From contig OX328106.1 of the NCBI GenBank assembly GCA_946811185.2, positions 5,144,746 through 5,208,745 of the forward strand: a DNA stretch of 64,000 nt. The letters run 5' to 3'. The translations under genes were made by a program, and so were the position numbers. Below the pieces are notes generated by a model. It searched no databases. It was given only the letters and a program-made list of their open reading frames with translations, and was not told the origin of the DNA. This DNA is from Hippopus hippopus (taxonomy: Eukaryota > Mollusca > Bivalvia > Cardiida > Cardiidae). Shown piece by piece: positions 55,169-64,000 of this stretch (position 1 is the first letter of the stretch; each line of letters begins with the position of its first letter).

Positions 55169-55889
55169 TGAGCATTGCGCGCTATTGCAATACGTCTATT
55201 ACGGGGCGAACATCGCTTACAGAAATATTATTCTATACATGATAAAATTAAGTGTATGGCATAAACTTTGTTTCACGTGAAGCATTTTCAGTAGATTAAC
55301 GGGCGGAATTAAACAAAAAAAAAAAAAAAAAACGGTTTCAAGACAGTTCCACGACAAGACAGTTCGCCGACACTTTTGAAGACATTTCCCCGACACTTTA
55401 GTTTCATGTCAAATAACCCTTTTCTTGACTTTTACGATTGATAATCGTGAGATGTTAGTTCTAACTATTTGTTGATGGGTCCTTGTTGATATTTGTACCT
55501 TGTAAAGAATTCTGTAAACATTGACGGATACAAGTTTATTCCCTCGTGGGTGAAGGGTTACACAATAAATCACGATTTTCATGAGATTAAGAATATTTTG
55601 AAATGCTGTTAACCAGCATGAAATTTGATGAAAGAATATGTTCCGAGATTATTAAGAGTTAATTCTCAAAATTATTTTGAAAATTATTTTAGATGTATTT
55701 CTTACCATACAGAAATACATGAACATCAGAGAGAGGGAGAGGGGATCTACCTGTGTGAAATACTTTTTTGCTGTTTACCTTGTCCACATGATACATTCAA
55801 TGCAAAAATTTATCATACATGTATAGCTATTGTATGTTCCATATAGAGCTTCTCTGTGGAAGTCTTTAACTCTGAATTGTAATTTTTTC

Positions 55890-57690
55890 AGTTCTTATTT
55901 GTCTTATGCAAATTGTTTCAATTTGGGTAAGTCTCAAATTGGTCTACCGTCTACAAGGGACTGAGCGGTTAATTATGACATTCCGGTCAAATTGCAGTAT
56001 AGACGACTTCAGATTCATTGTAAAAACATAGAAAGAGCTGGTAACTATCAATTGGTCCTTTATCAACAATATTTTCTATTTTTAACTCTTTACCAAACGA
56101 CAAAATATTAAACAGGTCCAAAGTGAAATCACTTGCAGACGACAAAATAAAGTTAAATATTTCAAAAATTGAAATTTGTTTCCAGCAGAGTAGAAAACAT
56201 TGTGGTTAAGGGAGAAAATGCTGGCTACCAGCATTATCTCCTTTTCCTACAATGTTTTTAAAAGGCTTCTGTCTCAGGGTCGTAAAAACTAGGGATTGAT
56301 TGGTAAAGGGTTAAATATAAATCCCACAGATTGGGCACGAGTTTTGTTTTGGTTCCCAGGAAGCAGTATCCGAAGAGATTAGTACGAGTTGTATGAGCTT
56401 GTTTCTCAAGAGATGTAAAATACATATTTAAATTGTTACCAAACGTCAAATTTATTGACTCAACCGAATTGAAAGCATTTGGAGTCAACAAATTAAATTT
56501 TACTCACATGTTTAGACTTGTCTTTGGTGGGCTAGAAAACATTGTAGAAAAAGGAGAAAATACTGGATACCAGCATTTTCTCCTTTACCTACAATGTTTT
56601 CAAAAGGTTTTTCTTTCTTCACAAGGGTCGTTAAAACAAAGGATTGTTTGGTAAAGGGTTGAACTAAATTAAACTAAATTCCAATAAACAATCACATCTT
56701 ATCGGTCATATTTAAATGCTGTGGATTTGAAATATTCTAATTTTTTATCATTTGGGTTAGGGTTAGGCTAAACCCTTACACAGATGGCAAAACTTTAGAC
56801 TTGTCCAGTCCACACCGAAAGTATTTGCAGACCATAGATCAAATGTGGCCTTGACAATAGGTTTGAGGGTAGAAAATATTGTAGGAAAAGAAGATAACTC
56901 GGGATATCAGAACTTATTCCTTTTTTCACCCTGTCCTCTAAAGCCATCTCCATCAGGGTGGTTGAAGGTCGGAATTTTGAGGTAAAAGAATTGGTGTGTG
57001 AGACTGGTCAAAAACATTCTGTTTCCTAACTTAAAAAAAAAATGTGTTATTTTTAATTTTCTCACTTTTGTCTGATTATCAGAGAAAATGACTTGTGTCA
57101 AATGTGCATTTTCAAGATTTTCGTACCGACATGTTCAAAACATTTTTCTCAGTAGCCTGTCTAGAAGACATAATATGGATAGGAAAAGGCAAAATTTGTT
57201 CAAAATGCATGTAAGTTGTCATATCATTTTTAAGAGGGAAATGTCAAAGAGAATTAGTGTATGGGATAAAAGCTGTAACATGGGTTTACTGTCACAAACA
57301 AACATTACAGTGTAAAGGGGTGAGATATGCACATGTTATGTAATCATTTCCTGTATTGTTTCAACTGGTCGGTGATGGATTAACATTTATGATCATGACT
57401 AGGGGTAACCAGATACTGACTTCACCCTTTACAATACAAACCCTAGATCTAGTTTCCAATACCCAAAGAAAGAGTGTTTGAAAAACAGTTTGGGAAGAAA
57501 ATGATGTTTGCTATTCAAAGAATGATTATTATCCCTTGAAAGTTTACATCATTTGAACAATGTCGACTTTGTTATTTGCAAAAGTTATGTTATGAATTTG
57601 GATGAATCTATACTTTTGTTAAATGCTGAAATCATTTGGAAAAGGGAGAAAACGGCAGCAATTTCTCCTTTGTTCAGAATGAAGCGATAA
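55890..57690. mobile_element. Cluster of snapback MITEs inside the Kolobok-like element
   Basis: Copies at 55890-55975 (half), 56087-56312 (core 'gagaaaatgctggctaccag'), 56432-56662 (core 'gaaaatactggataccagca'), 56770-56985 (core worn) and 57615-57690 (core only). The two central copies are nearly full length, with 'accaaacg(a/t)caaa' starts and 'tggtaaagggtt' ends. They have replaced or split whatever coding sequence lay here. Confidence 0.7.
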
Positions 57691-57788
57691 TGTAGAAAAG
57701 GGTAAAATAGTACGAATAACAATTCATGTATTCCAATTTCAAGAAAAAAAGAAATTACCTACTTCATGTTGGATTTTCTTTTTGGAAA

Positions 57789-58136
57789 TTACCGTTGCGG
57801 AATGTCTGTCTTTCGGAGTTTCGGTTTAAGGCCTATCTCCTTTCGACTCGGAGTTTCGAATAATGTCGGCACAGCGTCAGGTTTTAACCGCAGCCTAAAA
57901 TTCCTATAACCAACTTCTTTTGCGAGTTTTGGACTTATTAAGAATTGACTGTCATCGAAGTATTTCAGACACAATTTCGAATGAACCGATGGCAAAAAAT
58001 CCGTCGCTACTTTCCGGCCCCGGTTTAAACGTGGAATCCGTAGTTTCCTCCTTTTTAATTCCTTCGGAAATTTGAAAATACTAATTCTATGAGTTCCCGA
58101 ATCGACGTTGCAGCCATAGGCTGCACAATTTACCAT
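57789..58136 (-). pseudogene. THAP-domain first exon, degenerate
   Basis: The 115-codon frame begins MVNCAAYGCN and runs to SVHSKLCLKYF. Known THAP zinc fingers follow C-x(2-4)-C...C-x2-H with an invariant tryptophan and an HF after the last ligand. Here Cys4, Cys9 and Cys56 are present, but the final ligand is Tyr59 (LKYF), and the tryptophan position reads Leu/Arg. Residues 60-115 are basic with no further domain. The frame stops at CGGTAATTTCC, which doubles as a plausible splice donor (CG/GTAATT), so it could be exon 1 of a longer protein. It starts about 310 bp inside the right terminus of the TTAA element, pointing inward. Zinc binding is doubtful. The frame itself is intact. Confidence 0.65.
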
Positions 58137-58452
58137 TTTTTCGGCTCAATTCTCAGTTAATACTCAGATATCTGCATACAATCATCCGCGTTCCTACTTT
58201 ATGTCTACTGACGGTATACACAGAGTGACTCGACAATGACGTCACACGTGCACGGGAGATAAGCGAATCAGGGGAAGTAAGCCATGTACCATTTTTAGGG
58301 CCGTATATCAGAGTGACAATTCGGCCGTGGTTTATGGCATGTTACAGGGAGGTATTTATGAAAAATGACGGACACATGTTTAACTGACATCATATGCAGC
58401 TGATTAAAGGACAAAAACAGTCTGGTCAAAATATTTTAGGATTTGCCCTTTA

Positions 58453-59169
58453 AAGACGATCGCTACAGTTTCACCATTTTTTCATAACATTCAGAATTTC
58501 ATGAAACTTTGTTTGGTGATAGTTTATTATCTGATCTACAAAAAATGGAGATAAAAATAGGGGGTCACCAGCGTCGGGAAAATTATATGAATATTTCTTT
58601 TAGTACACCCTGCATTGCGGCAGTTCAGGATGAAATTTCACCTATGAAAACTAAGTCTATGTATATTTTTTTAAATGACAACAATTATAAGCAAATTTTA
58701 TGTCATTGTATTGGTGAAACATCAAATTTAATGAAAACAATAATTTAGAGTATACTGAGTATCAATATTTAAAAAAAAAAAACCTTAACTTATGGCTAAA
58801 ACACCTTTATTTAAAAAAAAAACAAACAAACAAACAAAAAAACCAACGAGTATCTTTTAAAGTTATTTTTTCAAATGTTCTAACATTCAGATTTTTCTTA
58901 TTTTTACTATAAATAATATTTAGGTACTAAACTAAAAGAATCAGGCTTAAAACAAATAGGTCACCAGCCTTATTTTTTAAGAAAATACATTTTAAGTTTG
59001 TGGGTGGGGCACTAACTAATGAATAAATGTAGGGTTTGTCAAAGACAAAGATATTATATGAAGTAAATTATCTCATTTTTTTCAATAACACAACTTTTTT
59101 TATAAGAATCAAGTTTGTTGGTCATAATAAACCAATTCATAGCATGTAAATGTAATACTGATGTTAGCA
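58453..59169. repeat. Right arm of large inverted repeat, proximal part
   Basis: Inverted copy of 53215-53925. The arm is interrupted at 59170 by the LINE and resumes at 63793. The frame 58509-58748 is an incidental product. Confidence 0.9.
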
Positions 59170-59916
59170 ATTCAATTCAATTCAATTCAAATTCCTTTAT
59201 TTAGCTCAGATCTTAAAATTTCAAGATATATGAGCATTTCCAACAATTCGTAATAATTTAGTGTGACAACGAGGGGTTTCTTTCCGATAGTAGGGGAAGT
59301 CTGAATTTGCAAACAATATAGAGTTCTTCCAAGAGACACCTTAATTTGTAGAGCATTTTAAATCTTTATTCCGCATCCCAAACGATGTAAGATGGACCAA
59401 AGATGCAAAATGCTCTTGAGAAAATCCCTATGACGTTAGATGGCCTTGACATTGCCAGCAGCCGAATTATCGCTTATACCTTTATTAATTAAGATAATTA
59501 ACACAGACACCGGTACACGTGAATTTGGATACCTTACTCAAGATTTGCGAAAAAAGAGTGATTTGTGTGCAATAATTGCGCTAGATCTGCCTGAAAAAAA
59601 CATTAAAAAAAATACTGTAGAAGTTAGTTATTACGCTATCAAAAGTTTAAAACACTTGAGGGATTTCAATAACAGATTTGTGCTCTTCTGATTTGATCAG
59701 TAATGTTTATAAATGTATATCCAACGGAAATAGTGTGTTGAATTAGCAGGAATGTTAAGTTTGTATGAAAAAACAGTGTTTTTCTGCTTCACTTCTTCAA
59801 GTACTTAGCACCACTGTATTTTATCAGATTTAGATCGCAGTGCAGGTCAGGATCCGACAGCATAATAAGTGTTGTTTGATCCTAAACTGCAATGCCTGAT
59901 AATGAAGAAGTAATGC

Positions 59917-62900
59917 TTAGTTTTTAAAATAGCTTGTAATTATGTTTATTAACTTACACAAGTTTTTCAATTGCTTAACTGATTTGCTATTCATTAATTG
60001 CAGGAACTTAATAATGTTTGGCCTTGTGTAGTAATACTTTTTTATGAGTGAAGCTCGACTTGTGTTAAAGAGGGGACATTTCAATAGATAATGCATCTCA
60101 TCACCAGTGTCATTTTGGATACAAAGTGGACATTTTCTTTCACTTATATGGATATTATTCCATCTACCTGTTTCAATAGGTAAGTAATGGTTAGATGTCC
60201 TAAATTTGCCAAAGTTAGGTAGTCTTTTTTTGGTAAAGAAGTAAGATAGTTTTCAAATTCTATTTTATCCTTAAACAAGCCATAGTTAATGCCTTTACTA
60301 GACTTTTGTAAACTGTTATGCCATTGTTGTTGATATTGATCAATTAGAATTTTTTTCACCATCTTATGTGTATCATCATTTATGTATGTAGATTGATTTA
60401 TCCAAATGTCTGGCCGTCCTATTCCATTTAGTATACTTTTTATATGTTCAATCCATTTGGACTTAAAATCAGTGGTATGAATCATGATTTGATATAATTT
60501 ATATGCAATTTTGCTCTGTTTTCCTGTAATTAATCTACTCCAATAAGCTATCATTCTTGTTTTTATCATTATTTCCAAAGGGAACCTCCCTGTTTCTTCA
60601 TATAACATATAATGTAGAGTACTCTGTTTTAAGTGTAAAATTTTCCTAAGGAATGCACAGTGTAATTTTTCAAGGATTTTATTATCTTCATATCCCCATA
60701 CCACCGAGGAGAATGTTAAAATTGGTAAAATAGTATGGTCAAATAACTTAAACACAAGATCAACAGCTAAATTCAAATTGTTAACTCTTCTGTAAAAATA
60801 ATAGAGTGCCTTTGTTGCTTGTTGTACAAGATATTTCCTATTTGTTAAGAAACTCCCAGTAGAATAAAAATAAATACCCAAATATTTGCATACACTAACG
60901 GTCTCTAAATTGCTGTTACCAAGTTTAAAGGAATATCTATTTTTCTTCCTACTGCCAAATATCATGATCTTAGTTTTATTAGTATTTACCTGTAATTTCC
61001 AAGTTTTACAATATTCTGAGAAGCTATTTAGACATAACTGTAACTTTTTTGGGTCATCTGCAAGTATAACTGTGTCATCTGCATACAACAGAATTAATAT
61101 TTTTAGCATTATATCAATTTCATTGCAGCGTAGGGTTATACCATCATTATTGTTGTCGATGAGATGACACTCAAGGTCATTCAAAAACAGTGAGAAAAGA
61201 ACTGGTGACAGATTTTCGCCTTGCCTGACTCCGCAGTTGCATAGAAAAAATTCAGAAACATTACTGTTTACTGATACACATGATTTGATATTTTGGTACA
61301 TATTCCTAATAAGATGAACAAATTTACCATTTATGTCATATTTAAGTAATTTGGACCACAATCCGACCCTCCATACAGAATCAAATGCTTTAGAGAAGTC
61401 TATGTAGCAGCAAAAAAGCCTTTTATTGTAAAACTTGAACAGTTCAATAATAGAGTTCAGGGTAAATTGATGATCAGTTATAGAATAACCTGCTCTGAAG
61501 CCAGCTTGATTTTCTGATAAGAGATTGTGAGATAATATAAAGTGTTGTAACCGGTCATTCAAGACAGAGGTAAAAAGGTTACTAACACAGCTTAAGAGTG
61601 TAATAGGGCGATAATTTTCCGGGTCAGTTCTTTCACCCTCTTTTTTGTATATTGGTATAATAACACCTGACGACCATTCAGTTGGAAATATCCCTAAATC
61701 TAGGATTTTGTTAAAGAGGTTTATATAAACAGGTAATAATTTTTCCTGTGAATATTTAATGTACTCATTTTTGATATTATCTAAGCCTGGTGATTTATTG
61801 TTATTTAATTTTTTAATGCTCTTTTGAATTTCCTGTGGTGTGAAGGGAGCATTCAAAATTGGGTCATCATCTAATGTCATGTTTTCAAAGTTGATGGTAG
61901 GATCCTCATTGTCATGTGACTCATCATTACTGACATTTTTAAAATGTTTATATAGTGATTCCAAACCGGGTTTTTCCCTTTTATCCTGATCATTCAGAGA
62001 ATTTAAATATTTCCAGTAATCTCTAGGGTTACTAGTATGTAAAGATCTTAAATTCTTTTGAGTTTTATTATTATAGATTTATATATATTTATTCATTGTT
62101 TTCTTATAAGCTTTACTCTTTTGTTTTAGTTCAATTTTAGTCATTATAGAAGGATTTTTGATGTAATTTCTTCTTGCCTTACTATAGATACTTTTTGCCT
62201 TTTTGCAATTTGTGCCATACCAAGGTTTGTTTTGGGTATTTACATTAAAACTTAATTTTTTTTGTGGAAAGGTTTTCTCTGCACTTTTTATATATATCTG
62301 TGATAGAATATCAACAGCTTTGTCAAGGTTAAATTGAGTTGAAACTTTATCTGTACTTTTATATAGGTTGTTTAGTTCACTTTGTATAATAGCTATATCA
62401 TTATCTGAAATATTGTTCCTAAAAGTTTGCTTTGTATCTTCATTCCAATGTTCAGTTTGTTTTTTATTAGATTTTGTAATAATTTTTTCTTGTAGCTTTG
62501 TAGTTAGCCTAAATTGTAAAAGTGTATGACCAACATAATCAATAACAGATGTATTTCTAAAGGTCATTTTTCCTGGTATATCCCCAGTAATTCTCCCATT
62601 TGCTATAATCATATTATTACATTTGCACAAGTCTATTAACTTATGTCCATGGTTATTAATTTTTTTTGTCAGAGGACTTTCTCACTAAGTTAATACCTTT
62701 TTCGCGTAACATTTCTTCTTGGTTAAAATAGCTAATTAATTCAGCATCCAAATCCAGGTGTTCCGGCATAAGCTCATTATTACTAGTATAATCGTGCAGG
62801 TTACCAGTCTGTGCGTTAAAATCTCCGCATAAGTACAGGTATTCATACCTGGAATTCATGTCAACTACTTCATTTACAAACAATTCATATTGATCATTAT

Positions 62901-63318
62901 TAAAAAAGGTTGACTGAACAGGAGGTATGTACGCTATACCAAGTATAAAAGGAAAATTGGGAGATGACTTATTACTAAATTTCAGCCACAAAATATATTC
63001 ACTGGAGGACTCAATTACCTGAAAACAATGAAATATGCTATCCTTTATAAATACTGCAAGGCCACCAGATTTTCTGATGAACTTCTGTTTCCTTGGAGCA
63101 TTTATGAAGGTGTATCCTGGGACTTTAATGACATTAAATTTATCAAGTTTAGTTTCACAAACTGTGAATATATCATATTGTTTCACCAACTCAATGAAAT
63201 CTGGGTACTTGGATCTCGTTTTTAAGCCACAGACATTGAGAGTTGCAATTAACACACTGTTCTGAATAGGAATAATGTTTATGCTTTTATTTGGATTTAT
63301 ACATTGTTTTGCCTGCAC
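59917..63318 (-). pseudogene. LINE ORF2: endonuclease plus reverse transcriptase
   Basis: About 1,130 codons. The endonuclease (63318-62656) has ATLNVCGLKTRS, the catalytic CETKLD, RKSGGLAVFIK and YLCGDFNAQTG of APE-type nucleases. An extra A in an A-run near 62662 shifts the frame. The linker (62630-62079) includes PWYGTNCKKAK and ends in one in-frame TAA (62081-62079). The RT (61964-60144) shows NNKSPGLDNI, YRPITLLSCVSNLF, AGFRAGYS, CYIDFSKAFDSV, GVRQGENLSPVLFSLF and the catalytic LLYADDTVILA, then CKYLGI. Another A-run shift near 60225-60235 leads into a C-terminal CPLC...MHYLLKCPLF zinc-knuckle-like end, stopping at 59917. All catalytic motifs appear intact. The indels are in homopolymers and could be sequencing errors. 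Confidence 0.88.
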
Positions 63319-63369
63319 AGGGGGTGTCTCAATATGAACAAAATTATTGTCAATTCTTCCCCCACAATC

Positions 63370-63741
63370 CTAAAGATATGTACCGCTCTGTACATCAGAT
63401 ATGGTCAATATTTCTCTGTTCTTCACTGGTATAGGTTGGGTCTGTGGTACCTGCATGGTTGTTTTATTGTTGGGAAGACTGAAGTCTTCAGAGCCGCTAC
63501 TTTTCGGTTGGTGGTCACAGCTTTTGCTCGATGTGGAAGAGTCCATTAATGAGATAGGTGTTACTGAATCAATCCCCTTAGCTAGAATTTCATTTTCATG
63601 CTTGTCGGACAACTGTACTTGATGATCAGACTGCTGTTCGGATTGCTGATGGGTATTTTGTTGAACTATTTTTCTCGTACGAGGCTGCCTAATATAATGA
63701 TTCCAGTTTGGAAACTCGTCTTGCACAGTTCTACTCATCAC
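63370..63741 (-). CDS. LINE ORF1-like frame
   Basis: 123 codons, beginning MMSRTVQDEFPNWNHYIRQP. Gln- and Ser-rich (QQNTHQQSEQQSDHQ), with no RRM, zinc knuckle or coiled coil visible. It is shorter than usual ORF1 proteins and starts only about 50 bp from the element end, so it may be the C-terminal part of a truncated ORF1. It stops 51 bp before the ORF2 start. Confidence 0.6.
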   Translation of the reverse strand: MMSRTVQDEFPNWNHYIRQPRTRKIVQQNTHQQSEQQSDHQVQLSDKHENEILAKGIDSVTPISLMDSSTSSKSCDHQPKSSGSEDFSLPNNKTTMQVPQTQPIPVKNREILTISDVQSGTYL

Positions 63742-63792
63742 TATTAACTTGGTGGGATATCTAATGTATACAGAATTTGGAGGATTTCTTGA

Positions 63793-64000
63793 GTTAGCAT
63801 TTAACCCATTTCCAAACTACTAATTTTAGACTCTTCTAAATTTGACGCGTTTGCAGACGCTAAACCAAAACCTAGTATTCATGTATCACAGTTCTTTGAT
63901 GGGTCAGAAATCATTGTGCGAAAAAGGGAAATCAATCGTTAGCAGCAGTTTTTCCTTTTGACATCAATGTTTTCTAATGTTGTCTGCTGCAGACTCATCA
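63793..64000. repeat. Right arm of large inverted repeat, distal part
   Basis: Inverted copy of 53008-53215 including a snapback MITE half ('ttagactcttctaaatttga', 'gcgtttgcagacgc', 'ttccttttgacatcaatg'). Continues past the window end. Confidence 0.88.

Larger units (their letters stand above)
54766..58449. mobile_element. THAP-bearing Kolobok-like DNA transposon (degraded)
   Basis: TTAA at 54762-54765 and 58450-58453 flanks 10-bp inverted termini AGGGCAAATC / GATTTGCCCT. Subterminal sequences are also mirrored: CGCTTATCTCCC (54911-54922; inverted near 58254-58265) and TGACGTCA (54950-54957 and 58237-58244). Coding starts point inward from both ends: an acidic + frame at 54977 and a THAP-like minus frame at 58136. 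TTAA duplications plus a THAP domain are known features of the Kolobok superfamily. No transposase catalytic core was readable between the ends. The centre is filled with snapback MITEs (55890-57690). Family assignment is inference. Confidence 0.65.
59170..63792 (-). mobile_element. Young non-LTR retrotransposon (LINE), 4.6 kb
   Basis: The element lies on the minus strand between two GTTAGCA copies (59163-59169 and 63793-63799), a 7-bp target duplication. Its 3' end is a short (TTGAA)n tail at 59170-59192. Order 5' to 3': about 50 nt leader, ORF1-like frame 63741-63370, endonuclease 63318-62656, linker 62630-62079, reverse transcriptase 61964-60144, cysteine-rich C-terminus to 59917, and about 740 nt 3' UTR. 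The inverted-repeat partner (53215-53225) shows the uninterrupted target. Disabling lesions are few: two single-base homopolymer shifts and one TAA. The 5' end may be slightly truncated. Clade is not assigned; no RNase H is seen. Confidence 0.9.

Noticed and set aside
59440..59691. 83-codon + frame
   Set aside because: It lies antisense in the 3' UTR of the LINE and has no family signal or splice context.

Overview
The window is AT-rich, repeat-saturated nuclear DNA of an invertebrate animal, most probably a bivalve mollusc. This rests on split genes with GT-AG introns, tRNA-derived SINEs with CAAACAAA-type tails, 'GACGGACGG' and 'GTGGCCTCTAGAG' dispersed repeats of the kind common in bivalves, and several decayed non-LTR retrotransposons. 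The species assignment is inference only.

The main content is a pair of split genes on the minus strand that no long ORF reveals. Gene B (49448 down to 29550, six exons, 663 coding nt) encodes a 220-residue protein with a signal peptide, twelve cysteines in two six-cysteine modules, and a C-terminal hydrophobic tail (GPI signal or membrane anchor). Gene A (16780 down to 4477, exons 1-5; exon 6 not found and probably left of the window) is its paralogue, with the same intron phases, all twelve cysteines and a conserved TATA-like promoter. The genes sit in two copies of a tandem segmental duplication (about 600-17345 and about 29990-50005). The copies differ mainly by transposon insertions, so each gives empty sites for elements in the other.

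Layout: 1-600, nothing recognised. 600-17345, paralogous block A with gene A and its transposon-filled introns. 17345-29550, intergenic: foldback elements, SINEs, tandem repeats and a broken intronless coding sequence (21403-21992). 29550-50005, block B with gene B; its introns hold a TTAA-flanked DNA transposon, nested MITEs, two decayed LINEs (39120-40660, RNase H-bearing; 41430-44336, Tx1/L1-like) and a 3.6-kb AT-rich inverted-repeat structure. 50005-64000, a transposon graveyard: a large inverted repeat (53008-53925 versus 58453-64000) around a TTAA-flanked, THAP-containing, Kolobok-like element (54766-58449). Its right arm is split by a young 4.6-kb LINE (59170-63792) flanked by a 7-bp duplication.

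Most remaining sequence is small non-autonomous elements in recurring families: a composite hairpin MITE with TAA target duplications, an abundant snapback element with an AGAAAATGCTGG/CCAGCATTTTCT hairpin, and others. No tRNA, rRNA or CRISPR gene could be supported.
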